From Palauibacter sp965207805 (GTDB lineage Bacteria; Gemmatimonadota; Gemmatimonadetes; Palauibacterales; Palauibacteraceae): a stretch of 64,000 bases of DNA. A program made the position numbers and the translations under genes. The notes beneath the pieces are model-generated. The model saw nothing but the letters and a program-made list of their open reading frames with translations. It was not told the origin of the DNA and ran no database searches. Shown here in pieces: positions 53,740 through 61,344 of the stretch. The stretch is from positions 1,550,001-1,614,000 of the forward strand of contig OZ242312.1 of assembly GCA_965207805.1 (NCBI GenBank), in the 5' to 3' direction. How positions within the stretch are numbered: position 1 is the first letter of the stretch; each line of letters starts with the position of its first letter.

Positions 53740-54525
53740 ATGATGCGTACACGGATGCGGAGCCGGAACGTGCTCGGGGCCGGACTCGCCGCGCTGGTGA
53801 CGCTGGGGGCACTGGCGCCCGCGGACGTCGCGGCGCAGGTCCCCGGCGGACGCCTCCCCGGCCAACCGTCCCGGGAGCCGGCCTCCGGCGGGAACGGCGC
53901 GCAGTGGGATCTGGGCGCCACCTTCTCCGTGATGGCGCCGCAGGGGCAGTTCGGTTCGTTCGTCGACGATGGTTTCGGCGCGGCGTTGACCGCTCTGCTC
54001 GGCTTCGAGGACTCCCCCGCCTTCCGGGTCCGGTTCGATGCCGGCTACGTGAACTACGGGTCGGAGACGCTGGGCGTCCCCCTATTCGCGGCGACGGACC
54101 GGATCCTGACCGACATCGTCACGCGCAACAACGTGGGCTATCTCGGACTCGGCCCCGAGATCCGGCTTCCGTACGGCCCCGTCCAGCCCTACGTGAACGG
54201 CTTCGCGGGGCTCGGCTATTTCTTCACGGTCAGCAGCGTCGAGCGCGGCTGGGAGCTCTACGAATCGCCCGACTACGGGACGACGGTGAACTTCGACGAC
54301 GTGCGCGCCGCGTACGGCTTCGGCGGCGGGCTCGCGATCCCGATCAGCCGGTCCGCCAAGCCGGGAGTGCTGAGGCTGGAAGCCCAATACCGGAGGCACG
54401 GTCGCACGGAGTATCTCGTGCCCGGGAGCATCGTAGAGGACGGCTTCGGCGGGAGTTCGTTCTCCCCCATCGCCTCCGATGTCGACTTCCTGCTCTTCCA
54501 GGTGGGGCTGACGTTCAGAGTCTGA
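53740..54525 (+). CDS. outer-membrane beta-barrel protein
   Basis: 261 aa exported protein: signal peptide (RNVLGAGLAALVTLGALAPA, cleavage near ADVAAQ), then alternating hydrophobic strands typical of a small 8-10 strand barrel (WDLGATFSVMAPQGQFG, FRVRFDAGYVNYG, VGYLGLGPEIRLPYG, VQPYVNGFAGLGYFF, LRLEAQYRRHG), ending FLLFQVGLTFRV. ATG 53740 (a second ATG follows at 53743) is preceded by GGAAGGGA at 53723-53730. No specific function can be given; it resembles OmpW/OMP_b-brl-type porins. It converges on the sorbosone-dehydrogenase-like gene 43 bp away. Confidence 0.82.
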   Translation: MMRTRMRSRNVLGAGLAALVTLGALAPADVAAQVPGGRLPGQPSREPASGGNGAQWDLGATFSVMAPQGQFGSFVDDGFGAALTALLGFEDSPAFRVRFDAGYVNYGSETLGVPLFAATDRILTDIVTRNNVGYLGLGPEIRLPYGPVQPYVNGFAGLGYFFTVSSVERGWELYESPDYGTTVNFDDVRAAYGFGGGLAIPISRSAKPGVLRLEAQYRRHGRTEYLVPGSIVEDGFGGSSFSPIASDVDFLLFQVGLTFRV

Positions 54526-54568
54526 GCCTGACGGGCACCGGCGGCTGACGCGACCCGGCGCGGGCCCG

Positions 54569-55765
54569 CTACGGCTGGCGGCGCTCCAGGCGGGACACGG
54601 AGCCGGTGAGGTTCACGACATAGAGCTCGCCGGAGCCGTCGACGCCGAAGGAGGACACTGCGCCGAGGCTTCCCACGTTCCAGCGTCTCTCGTCCGCCGC
54701 CCGACCGCCGTCGAGGCGGAAGCTCCGCAGAAAGCCCGTGCAGAAATCCGAGTAGAAATAGTGCCCCGCAATCTCGGGGAGCTGTGACCCGCGGTACACG
54801 TATCCTCCGGTCACCGAGCAGACGTTGCCGTCGTGGACGTACTCGACGACGGGCAGCGTGAGACCGGACATGTCGCACCCGGAACTCTGGTAACAGGCGG
54901 ACCCTTCCATCGTGCTCCAACCGTAGTTCACGCCCGCTTCGCTCGCCGGCACCGCGTTGATCTCCTCGCGTTCGTTCTGGCCCACGTCCGCCACGTAGAG
55001 GACATCGCCCGCGAAGTCGAAGGTCGAGCGCCACGGATTCCGGACGCCGATGGCCCAGATCTCGCCCCGCGCGCCCTCTTCTCCCACGAAGGGGTTGTCG
55101 TCCGGGATCGCGTACGGGTCGCCCCCGTCCACGTCGATGCGAAGGATCGACCCGTGCAGCGTCTCGGGATTCTGCCCGTTGCCGAACGGATCGCCCGCTC
55201 CGCCCTCGTCGCCGAGGAAGATGTACAGCATCCCGTCCGGCCCGAACTGCAGCATCCCGCCGTTGTGGTTCCGGCGACGCTGCGTGAGCGCGAGGATCCG
55301 CTTCGCGGAACCCGGATCGAGGCGGTCGGGGTCGCCCGAGACGGTGTAGCGCTCGACCACGGTGTCGTCTCCCGTATCGGTGTAGTAGACGAAGACCTGG
55401 CCGTTGTCCCCGTACCGAGGGTGGAAGGCCATCGTGAGGAGGCCGCCCTCGGGGGCCGTGCCCACGCGGCCCGAGAGGTCGAGGAAGGGATCCCCGAGGA
55501 GTCCGCCGTCCGCGTTCGCGATGCGGATCCGGCCCGTCTGCTCGACGACGAAGAGTCTCGAATCGCCCGGCGGGGCGGCGAGGAAGACCGGCTGGGAGAG
55601 TCCGGTCAGCACTTCGTTCGCCGTCAGTTCGAAGGCGACGGGTTCCGGCGCCGGGGGAGGCGGCGGTGGCGGAGCCGGGGTGGGGCCCGTGCCATCCGAG
55701 CATCCCCAGCCCGCCACCCCGGCCAGGAGCGCGAGCGCCGGCACCGTCAGTAGCCGGGTGGTCAC
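54569..55765 (-). CDS. PQQ-type glucose/sorbosone dehydrogenase-like lipoprotein
   Basis: 398 aa lipoprotein (GTG start, Cys22 after LLAGVAGWGC) with a short proline-rich spacer (about 28-40) and a GSDH six-bladed propeller. FLAAPPGDSRLFVVEQTGRI, HNGGMLQFGPDGMLYIFLGD (catalytic His of soluble glucose dehydrogenases), AGDPFGNGQN, IGVRNPWRSTFDF (substrate/PQQ arginine), and VADVGQNEREEINAV are conserved. It is possibly an aldose or sugar-alcohol dehydrogenase; a PQQ-independent hydrolase role is also possible. No pqq biosynthesis gene is in the window. Confidence 0.88.
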   Translation of the reverse strand: MTTRLLTVPALALLAGVAGWGCSDGTGPTPAPPPPPPPAPEPVAFELTANEVLTGLSQPVFLAAPPGDSRLFVVEQTGRIRIANADGGLLGDPFLDLSGRVGTAPEGGLLTMAFHPRYGDNGQVFVYYTDTGDDTVVERYTVSGDPDRLDPGSAKRILALTQRRRNHNGGMLQFGPDGMLYIFLGDEGGAGDPFGNGQNPETLHGSILRIDVDGGDPYAIPDDNPFVGEEGARGEIWAIGVRNPWRSTFDFAGDVLYVADVGQNEREEINAVPASEAGVNYGWSTMEGSACYQSSGCDMSGLTLPVVEYVHDGNVCSVTGGYVYRGSQLPEIAGHYFYSDFCTGFLRSFRLDGGRAADERRWNVGSLGAVSSFGVDGSGELYVVNLTGSVSRLERRQP

Positions 55766-55788
55766 TGGCGGCGGGCGGCCCGAGCGTC

Positions 55789-58257
55789 TCAGGGGACCAG
55801 TTCCGGCCGGCGGTATCGGAGGAAGAACACGCCCTCCTTGCCGCTGGACACGACGATCGTCCCGCTGGCGAAGAATGGGTAGTTCGACCACGAGCCGTCG
55901 AAGGTAACGGACTCGTCCCACGGCACCGTGTCGAAGAAGCCGACCTCGCGCGGATTCTCGCGGTCGCTGATGTCGAGCACGCGCAGCCCGCTCACGTAGT
56001 TCGACTGGTACATGAGATCGCCGACGATGTAGAGGTTGTGGTCGATCGTGAACGTTTCCCCGAAGTGCTCCTTGACGAGGATCGGATCGTCCAGGTCCGA
56101 GACATCCCAGATGAGCGTGCGGCTCGCCTCCATGTCGGGCTCCGTCCCCGCCTGCTGAGCCGCGCCGACGGAGGTCATCTCGTCGAGTTCGTCGTTCTGG
56201 TAGAAGTAGCGGTGGTCCTCGGTGAGCCAGCCCTGGTGCGTGTAGGCGACGGCCGGGTAATCGGCGGTCGAAAGCGTGACCGGGTTGTCCCGGTCCGTCA
56301 CGTCCGCGATCACGACCGCGGTCTCGTTTGCCTTGAGGCAAATCTCCTTTCCGGCGTGCTCGGCGTCCGGGCCGTGGTAGTTCACGCACTGCGCGTCGTG
56401 CGTGTACCCGGTCCGTCCCCGGCCGGTGCCGGCTTCGGCGTGGCACCCCAGGAAGCTCGGCGCCTTCGGATCGCTGATGTCGATCATGTGGAGTCCGCCG
56501 CCGCACGTCTCGCCGCCGCCGCTCGAACCGACGGCGTATGCGGTCGCGGTCTCCTCGTTGATCACGACGTTGTGAGCGCTCGCGATCCCCTCGTACACGG
56601 TGTCGGGATCGAACTCGACCGGGGCATTGCGCACGTCGCGCAGCCGCGTGAGGTCGAACACCTGCATCCCGTGCGCGCCCGCATTGTCCGCTACAACGAA
56701 GGCGTGATCCGCATGGACCTTGATGTCGCGCCACGACTGCGTCAGCGAACCCGGCGTCTTCGGCAGGTTACCGAGGTAGACGGGGGCCGCGGGGTCGGAG
56801 ATATCGATGAACGCCGTACCGTCCGTGCGCCCGACGATCGCGTACTCGCGGCCCGTCTGTGGGTCGGCCCACCCCCACACGTCGTTCGTCTCGATGCCGC
56901 GGTCCGTGCCTCCGATCGCATCGAGCGGAAGGAACGAGAGCACGTCCACCTGGTCGCAGGTGAACTGGTCGGCCATCCCGTCGTCTCCGCAGCCCACCTC
57001 GGAGAGCGCTGTCAGGGGACGTCGTTCCTCCGGGATGAAGAGCTTCGCCGTTTCGGTCCAGCGACCCTCCCGACGCTCGAACACGACGGCCGAGCCCAGC
57101 GACGCGTCGTCCCACGGCTGGCCTACCACGGCCAGGTCCCCGCTGGCGGAGACCGAGAGACCGAAGCCGTCCCCCGCGTCCGTGCCCGCCCCGGCTCCGA
57201 TGCGGGTCGTCGTTCCAAAGCCGCCGGTCGCGGCATCCGACGAGAAGGCGTAGATGGCGCCAAACTGGCCCGCGCCCGGCGCGGAGATCCAAAGTTGGTC
57301 GTCGTGCGCGGTGATGGAGGCGCCGAAGCCATCGCCGGGCGCACGGTGGAACGCCGCCAGCGATCCCCGCCGCACCCAGTCCCCGGAGGGGCGGCGCTCG
57401 TAGTAGAGCACCGTGCCGGTCCCTTCGTAGGCCCCGGGAAGTCCGAGCAGCGCGTGCGCGCCGCTGACGCCGACCGCGACGGACGGAACCCGGTTCATCG
57501 CGATGGCCGCGCCCGGTTGGATGTTGTCGCCCTCATGGCCGAGCCGGGCCTCCTCCGCCCACGCCCCGCTCTCATCGCGGCCGAAGACGTAGGCGGCGCC
57601 GGGGTACTGCTGCCCGGCGATCGCCCCGACGATGACCCGCTCGCCGTCGGTGTGGACCCCCCAGCCGAAGAACTCCAGTTCGGCGGCGGGCGCCGAGGGC
57701 GTCAGGAGACCGCTCTCAACCCACCCGCCGTCGTCGCCGCGCTCGAACACCCACGCCCCGCCCGTACCCTCGTAGCCGAGCGCCGTGACGGCGAGCAGGT
57801 CGCCGCCGACCGAGGCGAAACGGCCGAAGGAAACGCCGGGGGGTACGCTTTCCGGCCGCAGATAGCTGTCGAATTCCCAGCCGTCGCCGTTCCGCCGGAA
57901 GATGAGGACGCTGCCGTCGCTCTCGCCGTCCCCATCCGGATCGAGCGCGGTGGCGCCGACCAGCAGCCGGTCGCCGTCCGCGAGCACGAAGCGGCCGAAG
58001 TAGTCCGCGCCCCCGTGTTCCGGCGCGCGCAGCGTGCCCGTGCGCTCCCAGCCTTCGCCCGCCCGCTCGTACACGTACAGGCTGCGGGGAGAGGCCGTCG
58101 ACGGGTCCTGTGGATTCGCGGCGGGGTCGAGCGCTTCGCTGACGATGATGGTTCCCCCGTCGAGCACCACGGTGCCGCCGAATTCCTGGGCTTCGGTTGC
58201 GGGCACGATCAGCAGTCCGCAGACGGCCGCCGCGAAAAAGCTCCGTGTTCTATTCAT
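55789..58257 (-). CDS. choice-of-anchor B family protein (FG-GAP + LVIVD), copy 1
   Basis: 822 aa exported protein. Signal peptide MNRTRSFFAAAVCGLLIVPA, then an FG-GAP-type propeller (about 27-405; repeating FGRFVLADGDRLLVGA, FGASITAHDDQLWISA, FGLSVSASGDLAVVGQ), then a conserved LVIVD/six-bladed region (about 420-820) with DVWGWADPQTGREYAIVGRT, VGSSGGGETCGGGLHMID and WSNYPFFASGTIVVSSG. There is no clear sorting tail at the C-terminus. The start ATG 58257 is preferred to 58266 because AAAGGG lies nine bases upstream. It is a close paralogue of the gene at 61344-63740, two genes away. Confidence 0.85.
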   Translation of the reverse strand: MNRTRSFFAAAVCGLLIVPATEAQEFGGTVVLDGGTIIVSEALDPAANPQDPSTASPRSLYVYERAGEGWERTGTLRAPEHGGADYFGRFVLADGDRLLVGATALDPDGDGESDGSVLIFRRNGDGWEFDSYLRPESVPPGVSFGRFASVGGDLLAVTALGYEGTGGAWVFERGDDGGWVESGLLTPSAPAAELEFFGWGVHTDGERVIVGAIAGQQYPGAAYVFGRDESGAWAEEARLGHEGDNIQPGAAIAMNRVPSVAVGVSGAHALLGLPGAYEGTGTVLYYERRPSGDWVRRGSLAAFHRAPGDGFGASITAHDDQLWISAPGAGQFGAIYAFSSDAATGGFGTTTRIGAGAGTDAGDGFGLSVSASGDLAVVGQPWDDASLGSAVVFERREGRWTETAKLFIPEERRPLTALSEVGCGDDGMADQFTCDQVDVLSFLPLDAIGGTDRGIETNDVWGWADPQTGREYAIVGRTDGTAFIDISDPAAPVYLGNLPKTPGSLTQSWRDIKVHADHAFVVADNAGAHGMQVFDLTRLRDVRNAPVEFDPDTVYEGIASAHNVVINEETATAYAVGSSGGGETCGGGLHMIDISDPKAPSFLGCHAEAGTGRGRTGYTHDAQCVNYHGPDAEHAGKEICLKANETAVVIADVTDRDNPVTLSTADYPAVAYTHQGWLTEDHRYFYQNDELDEMTSVGAAQQAGTEPDMEASRTLIWDVSDLDDPILVKEHFGETFTIDHNLYIVGDLMYQSNYVSGLRVLDISDRENPREVGFFDTVPWDESVTFDGSWSNYPFFASGTIVVSSGKEGVFFLRYRRPELVP

Positions 58258-58272
58258 CAGGTACATCCCTTT

Positions 58273-58306
58273 CTGCCGGATTCAACGTCCTGCCGGATTC
58301 AACGTC
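58273..58306. repeat. 17 bp perfect tandem duplication at the 3' end of the VCBS gene
   Basis: Unit CTGCCGGATTCAACGTC occurs twice without a gap (58273-58289 and 58290-58306). The second copy contains the stop codon and last two codons of the VCBS gene, so the first copy is a duplication of its 3' end, lying just upstream of the next gene's ribosome-binding site. Confidence 0.95.
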
Positions 58307-60221
58307 GTTCGAAGTAGTAGAGGCCGCCCCCGGCGGTGCCGACGACGAGGTCGAGATCGCCGTCCCCGTCCAGATCCCCGAACTCCGGCGTCGCGAACAG
58401 CGGCAGATCCGCGGCGGCGGGGAAGCCCCCATCGGCCTCGACGAAGTTCGGGGCTGCGGAACTCCCATCGTTCCGGAAGTAGCGGATCCCGTCGGACTCG
58501 GTGCCGACGATGAGGTCGAGGTCGCCGTCCCCGTCGTGGTCGAGGAGCTTGGGGAAGCTACGCCGGCCGATGTCGATCTCCGCGTACTCGTCGCTCACGA
58601 ATTCGAAGCTCGGTTCCGACGCGGAGCCGACGTTCTCGTAGTAGTTCAGCGCCCCCGAGGACTCCCCGATCATGAGGTCGAGGTCACCATCCCCGTCGAG
58701 GTCGCCGAGCGCGGGCGTCGCGTTGCTCCCGCGCGTAATCTCGACGAACGCCGAGTCGACCAGTGTGAGGCGGGGCTCCATGGCAGACCCCTCGTTCCGC
58801 ACGTAGCGGATCTCGTCGCGCCAGGTGCCGAGCAGCAGGTCGAGGTCGCCATCGCCGTCGAGGTCGCCGAAGGCCGGCGCGTTGTGGTAGGCGCCCGGCA
58901 GCTCGAACTCGCCCGTCCGGCGGAAGACGGGCCGCGTCCGGCTCCCTTCGTTCTCGAACAGGAAGACGCGCGAGTTCGACAGGTCCCCGGGGTCGATCTT
59001 GTTGCCGAGCAGGAGGTCGAGATCGCCGTCGCCGTCGAGGTCCGCAAGGGAGGCCACGCTCTCGCTGCCCACATCGATCTGCGAGATGAAGCGGCGCGTC
59101 CGAAGCTCGAAGCCGCCGTCGGACTCCTGCGAGAAGAGCATGAGGTTGTCGGCGGTCGTCGTGTTCGCGTTGTACGCGCCGCCGAGCACGCCCATGAGCA
59201 GGTCGAGGTCGCCGTCGCCGTCGTAGTCGCCGAAGGTCGGGGCGTTGTAGCCGCTCGTCCGGATCGGGTCGTCGAGCGGGAAGGGACGCGGCTCCACGCG
59301 GAGGTTCGGGGCCTCGCACGAGCCCGCGTTCTCGATCAGGAGGAGCCCGGCCTCGAAGAAGTCTCCCCAGAACATGTCCGTGTCGCCGTCCGCGTCGTAG
59401 TCGGCGAGCGCCATCGTGTTCGCGCCGTGCAGGGTGGGGAAGGGCCCGCCCGCGTCCGGGCCGTCGAAGGGCGGCACGCCGCCGGCCGCCGCCGGGTCGG
59501 CGACGATCTCGATGTCCTCGAAACGGTCCGTGATGTGCCGGAAGGGCGAGGCGTTCGCGCCGATCGCACCGGTTGCCTCGTAGCGGGTTACCGTCCCCAC
59601 GAGGCGGCCGATGAAGAGGTCGAGGCGGCCGTCGCAGTCGATATCCGCCGCGTTGGGAATGTTCTGGCGATCCGAGAAGATCGCCTCCCCGCGGGTGTCG
59701 CGAAGGGTGTCCGCGATGAGCTCGAAGACGGCCCCGCCGGCCGTGCCCGTATTCCGATAGAGCTTCATGTAGCTGAAGGGGGACTCCGCGAGAAGGTCCC
59801 GGTCTCCGTCCGCGTCGACATCCACGAACCGGAACCACTCCCCGACCTCGAGGTCCGAGTACGCCGCCGGCCGCCAGGTGTGGCGCCGTCCGTCCTGCGT
59901 GTCCTCGCGCTCGAAGAACAGCAGGCGGTTCGTCGTCTCCTGCACGAACAGGTCGAGGTCACCGTCTCCGTCGATGTCCACCCACTGCGGGCGGGGCACG
60001 TTGAAGCCGCCGAGGAAGGGGATTTCGTAGGCGTTCCCGGATTCGTCGAACACCGGGAAGGGGGTGACGGCGCGGACGAATCCGGGTTCGCCGCCGCCCG
60101 CGCGCTCCGGCGACAACTCCCCCGGACCTGTGCCGCTCGATGCGCATCCCGCCGCGAGAAGCGCCGCGGTCAGCGCTCCCGGCGCGGCCCGCCGGCTGCG
60201 GGACCCGGCCATGCGGTTCAC
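58299..60221 (-). CDS. FG-GAP/VCBS repeat lipoprotein with calcium-binding repeats
   Basis: 640 aa lipoprotein (GTG start; Cys26 in LLAAGC). The body is a long array of VCBS/FG-GAP repeats whose loops read DxDGDGDLDL, an EF-hand-like calcium motif. I count about nine or ten such loops (for example DIDGDGDLDLFVQ, DYDGDGDLDLLMG, DLDGDGDLDLLLG). It predicts one or two seven-bladed integrin-alpha-like propellers. The protein is rich in Asp and probably acidic. An ATG at 60212 is an alternative start. The gene sits between the choice-of-anchor B copy 1 and the YncE-like gene. Confidence 0.87.
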   Translation of the reverse strand: MNRMAGSRSRRAAPGALTAALLAAGCASSGTGPGELSPERAGGGEPGFVRAVTPFPVFDESGNAYEIPFLGGFNVPRPQWVDIDGDGDLDLFVQETTNRLLFFEREDTQDGRRHTWRPAAYSDLEVGEWFRFVDVDADGDRDLLAESPFSYMKLYRNTGTAGGAVFELIADTLRDTRGEAIFSDRQNIPNAADIDCDGRLDLFIGRLVGTVTRYEATGAIGANASPFRHITDRFEDIEIVADPAAAGGVPPFDGPDAGGPFPTLHGANTMALADYDADGDTDMFWGDFFEAGLLLIENAGSCEAPNLRVEPRPFPLDDPIRTSGYNAPTFGDYDGDGDLDLLMGVLGGAYNANTTTADNLMLFSQESDGGFELRTRRFISQIDVGSESVASLADLDGDGDLDLLLGNKIDPGDLSNSRVFLFENEGSRTRPVFRRTGEFELPGAYHNAPAFGDLDGDGDLDLLLGTWRDEIRYVRNEGSAMEPRLTLVDSAFVEITRGSNATPALGDLDGDGDLDLMIGESSGALNYYENVGSASEPSFEFVSDEYAEIDIGRRSFPKLLDHDGDGDLDLIVGTESDGIRYFRNDGSSAAPNFVEADGGFPAAADLPLFATPEFGDLDGDGDLDLVVGTAGGGLYYFERR

Positions 60222-60234
60222 GTCGCCGGGGCCC

Positions 60235-61344
60235 TCAGTGCGGGCTGGAGGCGAGACCGATGCCCGACGCGTAGGGCGGCGTCTCGATGACGTCGATGAT
60301 CTCGCGGGTCGCGGTGTCGATGACGACGACCGTACCGCCGGGGGCGTCGTATCCCATCCGGTCCGACGACGCGTAGGAGCCGGTCTCGTTCCGGTTCGCC
60401 ACGTAGAGTCGGGAGCCGTCCGGCGAGAGCACGCTGCCGTGCGGTTCGGCGAGGCCTTCGCCCCGGACCACGGCGGCCACGGACCAGTCGGAGGTATCGA
60501 CGAGCGTGACCTCGTTCGCGCCCAGGTTGCCGAACCAGACCCAGCGCCCGTCCGCCGACCAGCTCGGGTGCCACGGCCGCGCCCCCACGTCCAGCTCCCC
60601 CACGAGCTTCGGCGCCACCGGCTCCGTGACGTCGAACACGAGGAGCTTGGCCGTCATCTCGGCGGTCGCGACGAGCGTCTCGCCATTGGGGGAGATCGCG
60701 TACTGGACAAGGACGTGGGGCATCTCCCCGGAGCCGGGAAGCCGGAGCAGTTCGGCGTCGCCGCTCTCGGCCTCGACCGTGACGACGGAGTTCTCGCCGA
60801 GGCTGCCCGCGTAGACCCACCCGCCGTCGGGGCTCGCCAGCAGCGCGTGCGGACGCGGGATGAAGACGTCGTACTCCTCGACCTCCATCGACATCCGGTC
60901 GATGCGGCCGATGCGCTGGGGCGGGTTCACCGCCGCCATGGACCGTCCCACGAAGAGCCAGGGCTCCGAAGGGTGAAGTGCGAGGAGTCCCGGCCGCTCG
61001 AACTCGACGGAAGCGACGAGTTCGTTGTCGCGGTCGAACTTGAGCACCCGGTCGGCCGCGATGAGCGACACGTACCAGAACGACCCGTCCGGCTCGACCG
61101 CGACGTGGTGCGGCTTCGCGTTCGCCCCGTACCCCATGGCCTCCAGGTCGATGATCTCGACGACCTCGTGGGTCTCGAGGTCGATGACGGTCACGGCCGC
61201 CGCCTCCTGGTTCGCCACGTAGAGGAACGGACCGTCGGCGGAGGCCGCGGGTACGCCCTCCGCCGCGGCGGCCCGAATCGCCACGAGTCCGGCCATCCCC
61301 AGCGCGAGGAGGCCGGATCGCCAACTGCCGGTGATTCTCTCCAT
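60235..61344 (-). CDS. YncE-like beta-propeller protein
   Basis: 369 aa exported protein with a signal peptide (about 1-28) and a seven-bladed YVTN/YncE-type propeller: LYVANQEAAAVTVIDLETHE, VEPDGSFWYVSLI, WVYAGSLGENSVVTVE, VWFGNLGANEVTLVD, SPDGSRLYVANRNET. ATG 61344 overlaps the stop of the upstream paralogue (TAATG), implying coupled translation. No enzyme motif is visible; it is probably a binding or scaffold propeller. Confidence 0.88.
   Translation of the reverse strand: MERITGSWRSGLLALGMAGLVAIRAAAAEGVPAASADGPFLYVANQEAAAVTVIDLETHEVVEIIDLEAMGYGANAKPHHVAVEPDGSFWYVSLIAADRVLKFDRDNELVASVEFERPGLLALHPSEPWLFVGRSMAAVNPPQRIGRIDRMSMEVEEYDVFIPRPHALLASPDGGWVYAGSLGENSVVTVEAESGDAELLRLPGSGEMPHVLVQYAISPNGETLVATAEMTAKLLVFDVTEPVAPKLVGELDVGARPWHPSWSADGRWVWFGNLGANEVTLVDTSDWSVAAVVRGEGLAEPHGSVLSPDGSRLYVANRNETGSYASSDRMGYDAPGGTVVVIDTATREIIDVIETPPYASGIGLASSPH

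Noticed and set aside
55666..58317. Long + strand frame (about 883 codons) over copy 1
   Set aside because: Same shadow pattern; no domain, signal or ribosome-binding site, and the minus-strand gene is well supported.
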